Below are positions 1 through 9,443 of a DNA stretch of 64,000 nucleotides, in pieces. The notes below the pieces were generated by a model that did not search any database, was not told the DNA's origin, and was given only the letters and a program-made list of their open reading frames with translations. Position 1 is the stretch's first letter. Every line of letters starts with the position of its first letter. The translations under genes and the position numbers were made by a program. The stretch is taken from contig NZ_JACHFN010000004.1 in NCBI RefSeq assembly GCF_014201885.1, positions 124,001-188,000 on the forward strand, in the 5' to 3' direction. This stretch comes from Deinococcus budaensis (GTDB lineage Bacteria; Deinococcota; Deinococci; Deinococcales; Deinococcaceae).

Positions 1-210
1 ATCGCCGTGTGGGACGCGGGTGCGGCGGGCGCGGGCTGGGAGGAGATCGAGGCCCTGGCCACCGAGTGCCGCTTTCGCAAATGCACCCACACCACCGAAC
101 CCGGCTGCGCGGTGCGGCGCGCCGTCGAGCGCGGGCAGATCACCGCCGCCTTCCTGAAGGGCTACCAGCAGGCCCAGGGCCGCGCCCCCCGCCCGGCGCG
201 CAAGCGCTGA
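1..210 (+). CDS. rsgA: Ribosome small-subunit-dependent GTPase RsgA, C-terminal end (5' partial)
   Basis: Only the last 69 codons are present; the gene begins before the window. The fragment shows the RsgA C-terminal zinc-binding knuckle: Cys23, Cys28, His30 and Cys36 of the visible piece, inside CRFRKCTHTTEPGCAV, followed by the usual helical tail with a basic end. RsgA (YjeQ) is a circularly permuted GTPase that assists late maturation of the 30S ribosomal subunit, and the zinc domain contacts 16S rRNA. The GTPase domain itself is out of view, so the call rests on the zinc motif alone, which is highly characteristic. Confidence 0.9.
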   Translation: MAVWDAGAAGAGWEEIEALATECRFRKCTHTTEPGCAVRRAVERGQITAAFLKGYQQAQGRAPRPARKR

Positions 211-289
211 GGCGCGGCTCCCCCCCCTTTCCCCTGGCTGCCCCAGCTCCCCTCTCACACCGGGCCGCTTTCCCGGCGAGAATGCCCCG

Positions 290-2467
290 GTGAGCCTGAC
301 CGCACCCCCCTCCACCCACCCCGATTTCGCCCCCGAAGAGCAGCACCTGCGGGGCACGGTGGCCGCCATGCTGCGCCAGCTGGAGGTCTGGGAAGACCGC
401 GACCGCAACGTCGGCGCCGACCTAGAGACCAGCCTGACCCTGGCCGATACCGCCGGGGAACACGCGGCGATGCTCTCGCTGCACGTCCACGCGCCGTATT
501 TCGGCAGCCTGAAGGTGCGTGTCGCGGGGCGCGAGCAGACGCTGTACGTCGGCAAGCACGCCTTCCGCGACCTGAAAGGGCCGCACTCGGTCGTGTCGTG
601 GGAGTCGGACGTGGGCAGCCTCTTTTACAGCGGCGCCCTGTCCTGGGAGGCGAGGGGGGGCCTGACCGGCACCATCCGGCGCCGCCGCCAGCTCGACGTG
701 CAGGGGCAGCGGCTGCGGCGCGTGACCGACCTCTCCGACGACGCGGCCGGGGGCGAGACGGGCGGGCGCGAGGAGGTGCTGGTGCGCCGCCTGTCGGAGG
801 CCTCCACGGCAGCCATGCGCGACGTGGTCGAGACGCTGCAACCCGAGCAGAACGCGGCGATGCGCGCGCCCGCCGGGCGCCCGGTGGTCATTCAGGGAGC
901 CGCCGGGTCGGGCAAGACCACCATCGGCTTTCACCGCCTCGCCTGGCTGACCCATCCCGACCGGGGCGCGCAGCGCGGCAGGCCGGAAAACATGCTGGTC
1001 CTGATGCCCAACCAGGTGCTGGCGCGCTACGCGGCCCGGGTGCTGCCGGGCCTGAACCTCGGCGGGGTGGGCGTGACCACCCCGGAAGCCTGGGCACTGT
1101 CCTTCCTGGGCCTGGAAAAGATGGAGGTCACCGACCGCACCCTCAGCCTGCTGCTGCACGACCACGACAACGCGCGCCGCAAGGCCGCCTGGCGCCGCGC
1201 GAAGGCCATGGGGGACGGGCGGATGCTGCGGGTGGTCCGCCAGCATCTCGCGGGCAGGCTGCTGGGGCAGGTGGGCCGCCTGAGCCTCCACGCTGCCGCC
1301 GAGGTGGGCCGGGAGCTGCGGCCCCTCGCGCTGGACGCCGCCACGCTGGGCACGCTGCTGGAGGACGTGCTGGCCCGCTCCCCGCTGGAAGGCTACCGCG
1401 CGGCGTTCCGGGCGGCGCTGGAGGGGGAGGCCCTGGCCCGCCTGCGCGTGCCGGAGGAGGAAGAGACGCGCGTCCGGCGCCAGCTCGCGCCCGACCTGAC
1501 CACCCTGACGGCCAAGGTGTTCGCGGGGATGCTGCCGGTCAGCGAGGGACGGCGGCTGCTCTCCGACGAGGCCACCTTGCGTTCGGCGGCGCAGGGGGTA
1601 CTCGACGAGCGCCTGATCCGGGTGCTGCTCTCCGACCCGCTGACGGGCATCCCGAAGCCGCGCCGCAGCCACGCCGACGTGACCGAGCTGCCGGTGATGC
1701 TGGCGGTGGCCGCTTTGCTGGGCGGCGTGGGGCAGCGCCAGGGCCGCCAGCTCGCCCCCTACGACCACATCGTGCTTGACGAGGGGCAGGATTACTCGCC
1801 GCTCTTGTACGCGCTGCTGGCGCGCGCCGCCCGACCGGGGCACCTCTCGGTGCTGGGCGACTCCTCGCAGGGCATTCACGGGTACAAGGGGCCGAATTCC
1901 TGGGCCGACGTGCAAGAGGCGCTGGGCGGCCCGGCGCGGGTGGACGTGCTGACCCTGTCGCGCACCTACCGCTCGACCCGGCAGATCACGGCGCTGGGCG
2001 CGCGGGTGGCGAGCACCTACAACCCGGCGGCGAGCGTGGTCGGCGTGGACCGGGGCGGCGCCGAGGTCAGGCGCCTGACCGGGGGCGACCTCGCGGCCCT
2101 GACCGCGCAGGCGGTGGGGGAGATGCTGCAAGCAGGCCACCGCAACGTCGCGCTGGTGACCCGCCGGGTGGCCGACGCCGAGGCCCTGGCCGGGGAACTG
2201 CGCCACCACGACCTGGACGCCCGGCCCATCACCTCCGAGCAGGCCCGCTACGAGGGCGGCGTGGTGACCCTGCCCGTCAACCTCGCCAAGGGGCTGGAGT
2301 TCGACGGCGCCGTGGTGGTGGGCGCGGACGCGGCGACCTACGACCCGGCCACCCCGTTCGAGTCGCGCCTGCTGTATGTGGCCGTCTCGCGCGGCCTGCA
2401 CGCGCTGGCGCTGGTGGCCCGGGGCGAGCTGCATCCCCTGCTGCGCGAGGCGGGGGAAGGGGAGTGA
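290..2467 (+). CDS. helD: HelD-type superfamily 1 helicase / RNA polymerase recycling ATPase
   Basis: A 725-residue UvrD/Rep-class ATPase. The first 150 residues are HelD-like: the segment with APYFGSLKV, LYVGKHAF and a later SLFYSGALSW is the domain preceding the motor in HelD proteins. Walker A (GAAGSGKTTIGFHR) lies near residue 202, motif II (VLDEGQDYSPL) near 495, the SRTYRST motif near 560, and a UvrD-like VAVSRGLHALAL motif near the C-terminus. HelD in Firmicutes removes stalled RNA polymerase from DNA; helicase IV-like roles in repair have been proposed for Deinococcus homologues. Start is GTG with no good Shine-Dalgarno; a weak -10-like GAGAAT sits just upstream. It converges on the sensor kinase gene. 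Confidence 0.85.
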   Translation: MSLTAPPSTHPDFAPEEQHLRGTVAAMLRQLEVWEDRDRNVGADLETSLTLADTAGEHAAMLSLHVHAPYFGSLKVRVAGREQTLYVGKHAFRDLKGPHSVVSWESDVGSLFYSGALSWEARGGLTGTIRRRRQLDVQGQRLRRVTDLSDDAAGGETGGREEVLVRRLSEASTAAMRDVVETLQPEQNAAMRAPAGRPVVIQGAAGSGKTTIGFHRLAWLTHPDRGAQRGRPENMLVLMPNQVLARYAARVLPGLNLGGVGVTTPEAWALSFLGLEKMEVTDRTLSLLLHDHDNARRKAAWRRAKAMGDGRMLRVVRQHLAGRLLGQVGRLSLHAAAEVGRELRPLALDAATLGTLLEDVLARSPLEGYRAAFRAALEGEALARLRVPEEEETRVRRQLAPDLTTLTAKVFAGMLPVSEGRRLLSDEATLRSAAQGVLDERLIRVLLSDPLTGIPKPRRSHADVTELPVMLAVAALLGGVGQRQGRQLAPYDHIVLDEGQDYSPLLYALLARAARPGHLSVLGDSSQGIHGYKGPNSWADVQEALGGPARVDVLTLSRTYRSTRQITALGARVASTYNPAASVVGVDRGGAEVRRLTGGDLAALTAQAVGEMLQAGHRNVALVTRRVADAEALAGELRHHDLDARPITSEQARYEGGVVTLPVNLAKGLEFDGAVVVGADAATYDPATPFESRLLYVAVSRGLHALALVARGELHPLLREAGEGE

Positions 2468-2476
2468 GGTCCACTT

Positions 2477-2493
2477 CCGGAAGAGGCTTCCGG
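2477..2493. terminator. Small perfect hairpin between convergent genes
   Basis: CCGGAAG and CTTCCGG pair around a 3-nt loop, just after the helicase stop codon and before the end of the convergent kinase gene. There is no T-tract on either side, so termination strength is uncertain. Confidence 0.35.
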
Positions 2494-2583
2494 CGAGAGC
2501 GGGGCCGCGAACGGTCGGGCGCCGTCTGGGCCGCCGGGTGCGGCCGGGCAGGGGTTCAGCGGGCGGCCATCAGGTGCTGCCCG

Positions 2584-4848
2584 TCAGGTTCTGGGCAGCG
2601 TGAAGGCGAAGGTCGCGCCCTCGCCGGGCAGGCCCTCGGCCCAGACCCGGCCCCCGTGGCGGGTGACGATCCGCCGCACGTTCGCCAGACCCACGCCGGT
2701 GCCCTCGAAGTCCTCGGCGCGGTGCAGGCGCTGAAACACCCCGAACAGCTTGTTGCTGTAGCGGGGATCGAAGCCCACCCCGTTGTCGCGGACGAACACC
2801 GCCCACTCGCCGGGGCGCCCCTCGGCCCACAGCTCGATCTGGGGCGCCTCGCGCGGGCGGGTGTACTTCAGGGCGTTGTCGAGCAGGTTGCTCAGCACCT
2901 GGCGCAGGGTGTCGCGGTCGGCCATCACCCGGGGAAGCGGGCCGATCTGCCACCGCACCCCGCGCCCCGGCCCCTCGCCTTCGAGTTCCCAGCGCACCGC
3001 TTCTACCAGTTCGCCCAGCTCCACCGGCCCCAGCCGCAGCGGCTGCCGCGAGGTCCGCGACAGGTCGAGCATCGCGTCGATCAGGGTGTTCATGCGTCCG
3101 GCGGCCTCCTCAATCACCTTCAGGTAGCGCTCGCCCCTGGCGTCCGCCCCCGCGCCGAGGTGCTGGCGCAGCAGCTGGTTAAAGCCCATCACGTGCCGCA
3201 CCGGGGTCCGCAGGTCGTGCGAGACGCTGTAGGTAAAGGCTTCCAGCTCCTCGTTGGCGGCCTCCAGGCTCTGGCGCTGCGCGACCAGGGCCGCCGTGGT
3301 CTCGACGCGCTCCAGCGCCAGATTCAGGCTGCTGCGCACGGTGTCCAGCATCGCCCGGTCGGCGCGGGTCCAGCGGTGCTCCCGCGACAGCGCGAACCCC
3401 AGCACCCCCCGCTGCCGCCCCCCCACCGACACCGGCAGCGTCGCGGAGGCCCCCGGATACCGCTCGCTGCCGCTGAGCTGGTCGGCGGCGTGGTCGTAGG
3501 CGTCCTGAAAGTGGGACTCGCCGCTTTCCCAGGGAATCCGCAGGTTGGCCGTGTCCGCAAAGGGCAGGCTCTGGACCGCCCTTTGCAGTTCGGGGGTGCT
3601 GACCTCGCCCACCTGCGAGCGCAGCAGCCAGCGCCCGGCGTCTTCCCCGGGTTCGAAGTACAGCGAGAACCCGGCGGGCAGCAGGCTCAGCACGACCTCC
3701 TGTGTCCGGCGGATCAGCCGGTAAGGGTCCGTTTCCAGCGCCAGGTCACGGGTCAGCTCCGCAAAGGCCCCCAGCGCCCGGTTGCGCGCGTCGAGTTCGG
3801 CGTTCTGGGCCTGCCACTGCCGCGCCTCCTCGGCCCGTTCCAATGCCAGGTTCAGCCCGCGCCCGACCGCCCGCACCACTGCCCGGTCACGCTCGTTCCA
3901 GCGGTGGGTGTGGCGCAGCCCCAGGCCGATGAGGCCGCAGACCTCGCCGTTGACCACCAGCGGCGTGTTGGCGGCGGCCCGGTACGGACCCGAGTGGGGC
4001 ACCTCCTCCTGCGCGGTGTCCCAGCGGTCGATAAACAGCGGCTCGCGGGTCCGGGCGGCCTCGGCAGGCAGCAGGGTGTCCAGCGGCAGGCCGGCTTGCA
4101 GCGTGCCCAGCAGCTCGGGCTGCGCCTCCAGGTCCTCGGTCCAGACCCGCGCGCGCCAGCGGTCACCCTCGCGCTCGAAGTACACCAGGGAACTGCCGTC
4201 GCCGAAGCGTGCCCGCAGCACCTCGATGGCCTGGCGGATCAGCGCCCACACCCCGGCCTGGGTGCCCACCGCCTCGGTAAAGGTGACAAGCGCCTCCTGC
4301 GCGCGGGCGCCCGCGTCCAGCTGCCGGGTGCCCTCCTGCACCTGCTGCTGGGCGCGCACCCGCTCGGTCGTCTCGATCACCGTGACGAGCACGCCGCCCA
4401 CCTCGCCCGACTCGTCGCGGACCGGGCTGTAGCAGAGGGTAAAAAAGGCCTCCTCGTCGTGCCCGTGCCGCTGGATGGTCAGGGGCTGGTCGCTGAAGTG
4501 GGCGGCCTCGCCGCGCTGCATGACCGCCTCGTACAGCGGGGCATTGAAAGGCCAGACCTCCGGCCAGCACTCGCGGGTGGGCTGCCCCAGCCCGGCGGGG
4601 TGCTTGGCGCCCATCAGCAGCCGGTAGGGGTCGTTGTAGACCTGCACGAGGTCCTGGCCCCACAGCAGGGTCATGGCGAAGGGATGCGCCAGCAGCAGGT
4701 CGGTCACGGTCCGCAGGCTGCCGGGCCAGCTCTCCCGGGGACCCAGCGGCGTGGCGGCCCAGTCAAAGTCGCGCACCAGCAGGCCCATCTCGCTTGCCGC
4801 AGAGGTCGGCCCGTCAGGAAAAGGCGGGAGGTCAGTCGTGTGGGTCAT
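2584..4848 (-). CDS. Soluble PAS-GAF-GAF sensor histidine kinase
   Basis: A 754-residue hybrid-free kinase without membrane segments, so a cytoplasmic sensor. Order: PAS-like domain of the light-response kinase type (residues 20-150, ending VLVTVIETTERV), a short coiled linker, GAF (about 165-330), a second GAF (about 350-500), HisKA with SVSHDLRTPVRHV (phospho-acceptor His near 543), then HATPase_c with N box LSNLLDNALKY, G1 DNGVGFDP and G2 GTGVGLANV. Such kinases are widespread in Deinococcus and often work with stand-alone response regulators; none is adjacent. The GAF domains lack a recognisable bilin-binding Cys context, so no light-sensing claim is made. On its strand TAAGCT (4862-4867) lies 13 nt before the ATG and may be its -10. 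Confidence 0.88.
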   Translation of the reverse strand: MTHTTDLPPFPDGPTSAASEMGLLVRDFDWAATPLGPRESWPGSLRTVTDLLLAHPFAMTLLWGQDLVQVYNDPYRLLMGAKHPAGLGQPTRECWPEVWPFNAPLYEAVMQRGEAAHFSDQPLTIQRHGHDEEAFFTLCYSPVRDESGEVGGVLVTVIETTERVRAQQQVQEGTRQLDAGARAQEALVTFTEAVGTQAGVWALIRQAIEVLRARFGDGSSLVYFEREGDRWRARVWTEDLEAQPELLGTLQAGLPLDTLLPAEAARTREPLFIDRWDTAQEEVPHSGPYRAAANTPLVVNGEVCGLIGLGLRHTHRWNERDRAVVRAVGRGLNLALERAEEARQWQAQNAELDARNRALGAFAELTRDLALETDPYRLIRRTQEVVLSLLPAGFSLYFEPGEDAGRWLLRSQVGEVSTPELQRAVQSLPFADTANLRIPWESGESHFQDAYDHAADQLSGSERYPGASATLPVSVGGRQRGVLGFALSREHRWTRADRAMLDTVRSSLNLALERVETTAALVAQRQSLEAANEELEAFTYSVSHDLRTPVRHVMGFNQLLRQHLGAGADARGERYLKVIEEAAGRMNTLIDAMLDLSRTSRQPLRLGPVELGELVEAVRWELEGEGPGRGVRWQIGPLPRVMADRDTLRQVLSNLLDNALKYTRPREAPQIELWAEGRPGEWAVFVRDNGVGFDPRYSNKLFGVFQRLHRAEDFEGTGVGLANVRRIVTRHGGRVWAEGLPGEGATFAFTLPRT

Positions 4849-5088
4849 GAGAGATTGCCTCAGCTTAACGCGCCCGCGCGGGGCGACCTGTGGGCGCCTT
4901 CCCCTTGCCCTGCGCGCCCGGCACCACCCACCGGGCCTGCGGCCAGCTGTCAGATGTGATGAATGTGTGATATTTCAGTGTCTAAGCTTTTTTGACCTTC
5001 TGATCGCCCCGCGCCCCCTGGCGTCCGGGCGCCCGCTGACCCGCCTCCCGCTTCCCCCACCGCTGCTCGCCCGAGGGTTCCCTGCTGC

Positions 5089-7470
5089 ATGCCGAAGCTC
5101 GCGCCGCCCCGTTTCCCCCTGGTCGCCGGGCTGGCGGCGCTGGCATTCGTGGGTCAGGTGGGGTGGGTGCTCGGCGGGGGGGAGGCGCGGACCGGGGCTT
5201 CCGGGGTCACGGACGGGCTGTATCTCCTGACCGTCTACCTCAGCGCGCTGCTGTGCCTGCTGACCCTGCGCCGCGCGCCTCCCGCCCTGCGCGCCGGACT
5301 GCTGCTGCTGGGTGGGGCGCTGGTCTTGCGGAGCGCGGCCGACAGCGTCTGGACGTATCTGGAGCGCTACACCCACACGCCGCCCTTTCCCTCGCTGGCC
5401 GACGTGCTGTACCTGCTGGAGTATCCCCTGATCGGTCTGGCCTTTCTGAGGCTCTCGGCGGTGCCCCTGCGCCCGCTCCAGGCCGCCCGGCTGGCACTCG
5501 ACAGCCTGATCGTGGTGAGCGCGCTGGCGACCCTGCTGTGGTGGACGCTGCTGTTCCCGCTGCTCCAGGCCCCTGGAAGCTCGCCGCTGGCGACGCTGAC
5601 GAGCCTGGCCTACCCGCTGTTCGACCTCGGGCTGCTGAGCCTGCTGCTGATGGTGGTGCTGCATGCCCAGCGCCCACGGCCGCACCTGGGGCTGTTCATG
5701 CTGGGCATCGGGTGCACCGTGCTGGCGGACCTGAGTTTCACGACCCTGGTGCTGGAAAACGCCTACCACAGCGGGCACCCCATCGACTTGCTGTTCACGG
5801 GCGGGGCGCTGCTGTGGGGCCTGGGAGCCTGGCAGGCCAGCCGGGCCGGGCGCGAGCCGCCCGCGCGGAGGCCCTGGCCTGCCTGCCTGGCCCCGGCGGT
5901 CCGGCAGGGTCTGGCGGCGCTGCCCTTCCTGGCGGTGGTCGGCGCCTGCCTGCTGCTGTTTTTCCTGCCGCACACCGACGACGCCCACGACCGCGGCGTG
6001 CTGGTCGGCACCCTGGGCACCGTGCTGCTGCTGCTGGCGCGGCAGGGGGTCGCCCACGCCGACAATCTGCGCCTGACGCGCTCGCTGCGGCGCTTTGCCC
6101 GCGAGCTGGAGCAGAGCCGGGCGCAGCTCGCCTATCAGGCCCAGCACGACCCGCTGACCGGGCTGCCCAACCGCAGTCTGTTCGAGGCCCACCTGACCCG
6201 CACGCTGCGGGGAGCGGCGCAGGGGGGCGGGCGCTTTGCGGTGCTGTTTATCGACCTCGACGGCTTCAAGGGGGTCAATGACCGCCACGGGCACGCGGCG
6301 GGCGACGAGCTGCTCACCCAGGTCGCCGGACGCCTGCGGGCCGCCCTGGAGGAAGGAGACCTGGTGGCCCGCCAGGGCGGCGACGAGTTCCTGGCGCTGC
6401 TGCCGCTGCCCGGCGGGCGCGACGCCGTGCAGGCGGGCCGCCGCCTGCTGGACGCCCTGCGCTGGCCTTTTGATCTGCACGGGCAGGCGGTCACGGTGAC
6501 GGCCGCCATCGGCGTGGGCCTCTACCCGCACGACGCGCGCGAGGCCGGAGAGCTGCGCCGCTGCGCCGACCTCGCCATGTACCGCGCCAAGCAGGCCGGG
6601 CGCAGCGAACTGCGCTGCTTTTCGCAGGAGGCCGGGGCCGGGACGGCGGGACCCTCCGCGCGGGAGCTGCGGCTGCGCGGCGCGCTGGAACGCGGGGACC
6701 TGACGCTGCGCTACCAGCCGCAGTTTGAGGTGCGGGGCGGGCGGATCATGGCCGCCGAGGCGCTGCTGCGCTGGACCGACGCCGAGCTGGGAGCCGTGCC
6801 GCCCGACCAGTTCATTCCGCTGGCCGAGGACAGCGGGCTGATCGTGCCCATCGGCGCGTGGGTGCTGGAAGAAGCCTGCCGTCAGCTTGCGCGCTGGCGG
6901 GCGCAGGGCTGGGCGGGGCGCATGGCGGTCAACGTCTCCCCGGTGCAACTCGCGCAGCCGGACCTGGTCGAGCAGGTGCTGGGCACCCTGGCGCGCTGCG
7001 GCCTGCGCGGCGAGGACCTGGAACTGGAGATCACCGAGCGCGCCGTGCTGCAAGACGCCCAGCGGGCCTCCGGGGGACTGGCGCGGCTGCGCGCGGCCGG
7101 GGTGCGGATCGCGGTGGACGACTTCGGCATGGGGCACGCGGCGCTGCTGTACCTGCTGGCCTTTCCGGTTGACGTCCTCAAGATCGACCGCCGCTTCGTG
7201 CAGGGCGCCCTGGACCGCGACCACGAGCGGCAGGTCGTGCAGGCGCTGGTCGCCTTTGCGCGGGCGCTGAACCTCGACATGGTCGCCGAGGGCGTCGAGA
7301 CCGAGGCCCAGCGCGCGCTGATGGAGGAACTGGGGGTGGGCCTGGTCCAGGGCTACTTGCTGGGCCGCCCGGTGCCCGCGCAGCGGCTGGGCGAGCTGCT
7401 CGCCTCCGCGCAGTCCTCGGCGCAGTCCTCCGGCCACCCGGCTGGTCTTCCCCTGGGGCGGCCGACATGA
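5089..7470 (+). CDS. Membrane GGDEF-EAL bifunctional c-di-GMP protein
   Basis: A 793-residue protein. Residues 1-325 are a hydrophobic sensor region with about nine predicted membrane helices. A GGDEF domain follows: DPLTGLPNR near 350, intact GGDEF near 429. The upstream allosteric I-site position reads EEGD instead of RxxD, so product inhibition is probably absent. The EAL domain begins near 550 with AAEALLRW and keeps NVSP, ELEITE, DDFGMGH and LKIDR, the residues needed for phosphodiesterase activity. Either synthesis or breakdown of c-di-GMP may dominate; both active sites look intact. It is divergent from the sensor kinase across 240 bp that include an AT-rich stretch (4965-4995). Start ATG has only a distant GAGGG upstream. 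Confidence 0.88.
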   Translation: MPKLAPPRFPLVAGLAALAFVGQVGWVLGGGEARTGASGVTDGLYLLTVYLSALLCLLTLRRAPPALRAGLLLLGGALVLRSAADSVWTYLERYTHTPPFPSLADVLYLLEYPLIGLAFLRLSAVPLRPLQAARLALDSLIVVSALATLLWWTLLFPLLQAPGSSPLATLTSLAYPLFDLGLLSLLLMVVLHAQRPRPHLGLFMLGIGCTVLADLSFTTLVLENAYHSGHPIDLLFTGGALLWGLGAWQASRAGREPPARRPWPACLAPAVRQGLAALPFLAVVGACLLLFFLPHTDDAHDRGVLVGTLGTVLLLLARQGVAHADNLRLTRSLRRFARELEQSRAQLAYQAQHDPLTGLPNRSLFEAHLTRTLRGAAQGGGRFAVLFIDLDGFKGVNDRHGHAAGDELLTQVAGRLRAALEEGDLVARQGGDEFLALLPLPGGRDAVQAGRRLLDALRWPFDLHGQAVTVTAAIGVGLYPHDAREAGELRRCADLAMYRAKQAGRSELRCFSQEAGAGTAGPSARELRLRGALERGDLTLRYQPQFEVRGGRIMAAEALLRWTDAELGAVPPDQFIPLAEDSGLIVPIGAWVLEEACRQLARWRAQGWAGRMAVNVSPVQLAQPDLVEQVLGTLARCGLRGEDLELEITERAVLQDAQRASGGLARLRAAGVRIAVDDFGMGHAALLYLLAFPVDVLKIDRRFVQGALDRDHERQVVQALVAFARALNLDMVAEGVETEAQRALMEELGVGLVQGYLLGRPVPAQRLGELLASAQSSAQSSGHPAGLPLGRPT

Positions 7471-7620
7471 GCCGCCCCGCTGCGCGCCCGCCGACCCTGC
7501 CTCCCCCCCCGGCGGCGGGCGCGGCCCCGCTCTTCACGGCCGCTCCCGAAGGGCCGCCGCACCTCCAGGGGCACTTCGGCGCAGGACGTGGCGGAACGGG
7601 CAAACGGGCGCGCCGGGGCT

Positions 7621-8985
7621 TCAGAGCTGCGCCTTGATCCAGGCCTGCACATCCGGATTGCCCATAAAGTTGCTATGGGTCCGCTGATCCACCCCCAGCA
7701 GCGGGTCGGGCACCCAGGCGAGGGTCAGGCGCTGCCCAAAGTGAGCGCGCAGCTGCGGACTGCTCCCGGCGTACTTTTCCATGCCGAAGAGGGGCGTCTC
7801 CCGCCGCGCTTCTAAGGCATTGCTGATGAGGTACAGCAGGGTGCGGGGATACAGGCCGGAGAGCAGCCAGGGCAACTGGCCGGTCTCATTGCGCTCCTCG
7901 GCGTCGACCAGGCCCATCAGGGCGTACCGCGCGTGGGGCAGCGGCGGCGCGGCCAGCACGGCGCCAAGGGTGTTGGCGGGCGCGAGGAAGATGACCGCTC
8001 CGATCCGCTGGCCGAAGGCCGCGCGCCGCTGGCCGGCCCGGATCAGCCCGTCGGCCAGAATGCCGCCGAGGCTGTGCCCCAGCAGCGCCACCCGGATGCC
8101 GGAGAGAGGCCCGAGAGCGCTCACCACCAGGTCGCCCGCGCCGCCGGCCTCCAGCATGGCGGCCATCCGCTGTTTCATCCGCGCCCACAGCAGCCGGGGC
8201 AGCGGAAACAGCTCCCGGATCACCTGTTCGGTGATGTAGGCGTCCCAGGCGTTCGCGTCCAGCACGGCGGACGGGGTCAGCAGCGTCAGGTGGTCCGGCG
8301 CCGGCTGGGGGGCGGCGGCGAACGGTTCCAGACGCCCCACCCACGACGGCGCCCGGCGCCGGGCGCGGCGAGCGGTCAGGCGCCGGGCCTCACTGGCCGC
8401 GCGCAGCAGGCCCGCGCGCAGGGCCGCCCGGTTCGGCACATCCTGCGGGCGGCCCAGGGCGGCCCACGCTTCCCGGTGCTGCTCGAACTCCTCTCCCGTG
8501 ACGCGCTGCAACACGGCGTCAACGGTCTGATCGGGGACGGGGCCGGTGCCGGATTCCCCGAACCTCAGCGGCTGGACGGTGACTGGCCCCCGCAGGGACT
8601 GGAGCGTGACCGGCTCTCCTGCGGGAACCAGGGACGGGTTCAGCGCCTCGAAGGCCGCCAGCACACGCCGCACACCCTCACGCAACCAGGCGAAGACGGG
8701 GCCGCCGAGCAGCTGGCCGAGGGTGTCCGCCAGGCCTGTCCGGGTCAGAAAGGTCAGCGACCAGTCGTCCGGGAAGGTCGTCGCCACCTGAGCGGCGAAG
8801 GTCCTCCCGGCCGCCTCTCCGACCAGCCCACCGTGACAGGCGAGCACCACCCGGGGCACCTCGCCCCCGTCTTGAGCCTGCTGGAGGGCGGCGGCCCAGG
8901 CGGCGAAGGGCGCCCGGCTTCGCGGGTCCATCGTTCCGTCGTCCGCAATCACGACCTGAAGGTGCTGCGCCGGCACGTCTGTCAT
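7621..8985 (-). CDS. Lipase-like alpha/beta-hydrolase family protein
   Basis: A 454-residue protein with the nucleophile elbow GHSLGG near residue 303, preceded by IRVALL and followed by helix residues ILADGLIRAG, the layout of lipase/esterase alpha/beta hydrolases. The N-terminal 250 residues resemble no family I recognise; VVLACHGGLVG near residue 60 is a Rossmann-like beta-turn. A candidate late His is in QRTHSNFMGN near the C-terminus, where lipases often have the catalytic His. No signal peptide is seen. ATG at 8985 is chosen because AGGAGG ends 3 nt upstream; a longer reading from 9072 lacks a ribosome site. Substrate unknown. Confidence 0.65.
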   Translation of the reverse strand: MTDVPAQHLQVVIADDGTMDPRSRAPFAAWAAALQQAQDGGEVPRVVLACHGGLVGEAAGRTFAAQVATTFPDDWSLTFLTRTGLADTLGQLLGGPVFAWLREGVRRVLAAFEALNPSLVPAGEPVTLQSLRGPVTVQPLRFGESGTGPVPDQTVDAVLQRVTGEEFEQHREAWAALGRPQDVPNRAALRAGLLRAASEARRLTARRARRRAPSWVGRLEPFAAAPQPAPDHLTLLTPSAVLDANAWDAYITEQVIRELFPLPRLLWARMKQRMAAMLEAGGAGDLVVSALGPLSGIRVALLGHSLGGILADGLIRAGQRRAAFGQRIGAVIFLAPANTLGAVLAAPPLPHARYALMGLVDAEERNETGQLPWLLSGLYPRTLLYLISNALEARRETPLFGMEKYAGSSPQLRAHFGQRLTLAWVPDPLLGVDQRTHSNFMGNPDVQAWIKAQL

Positions 8986-9443
8986 GGGCCTCCTGACGGG
9001 GCGCCCGGCGGCGGTCCAGGGAAAACTGGCCAGCCCCCAGACTGGCGCGCGCCTGGACCCCTGAACCATCAAACGCAGGTCGGGGAGCCGAACGGATGAG
9101 TGACCGGGCGGGCAGCGGGGGGCTGGCGTCAGCGTTTCCGGGAAAGCCGGCTCGGCGGCCCGGCACCTGACAACGGAGGGTCAGCGTGACCCAGCTTGTT
9201 CAGGCGCGACGCGGCCCCGTGGACGGCAGACGGCTCAACCAGATCGGCCGGCCTTGCCCATGACCAGCGCGAAGAGGACCGACCAGCGAGCCGCCACGGC
9301 GGCGCTTCAGGCCGAATCCTCGAAAGAACTGGCCCTCTCAAAACTGGCGTTCTGCCCCTGTGCGTGCAGCGGTTCCCAGGCGTCCCGGAGCAAGGTGCCC
9401 ATGCGGCTCACCTCGACCGCGACGCAGAAGATGAGGGAAGGCG
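8986..9443. other. Gene-free stretch with a tiny ORF and a possible gene-tail remnant
   Basis: About 460 bp lie between two minus-strand genes. On the plus strand, GGAGGG precedes GTG at 9186 and a 25-codon reading frame (9186-9263) of unknown meaning. On the minus strand, codons ending at about 9307 read as a plausible C-terminal tail (VSRMGTLLRDAWEPLHAQG) with good third-position GC but no start. Neither matches a family I know. Confidence 0.3.

Noticed and set aside
2464..4959. Very long open frame antisense to the sensor kinase gene.
   Set aside because: High-GC shadow frame; the opposite strand encodes a full kinase with all motifs, and this frame has no recognisable domain.
4975..7437. 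820-codon frame antisense to the GGDEF-EAL gene.
   Set aside because: Gln/Arg/His-rich translation typical of a shadow frame; the other strand has complete GGDEF and EAL domains.
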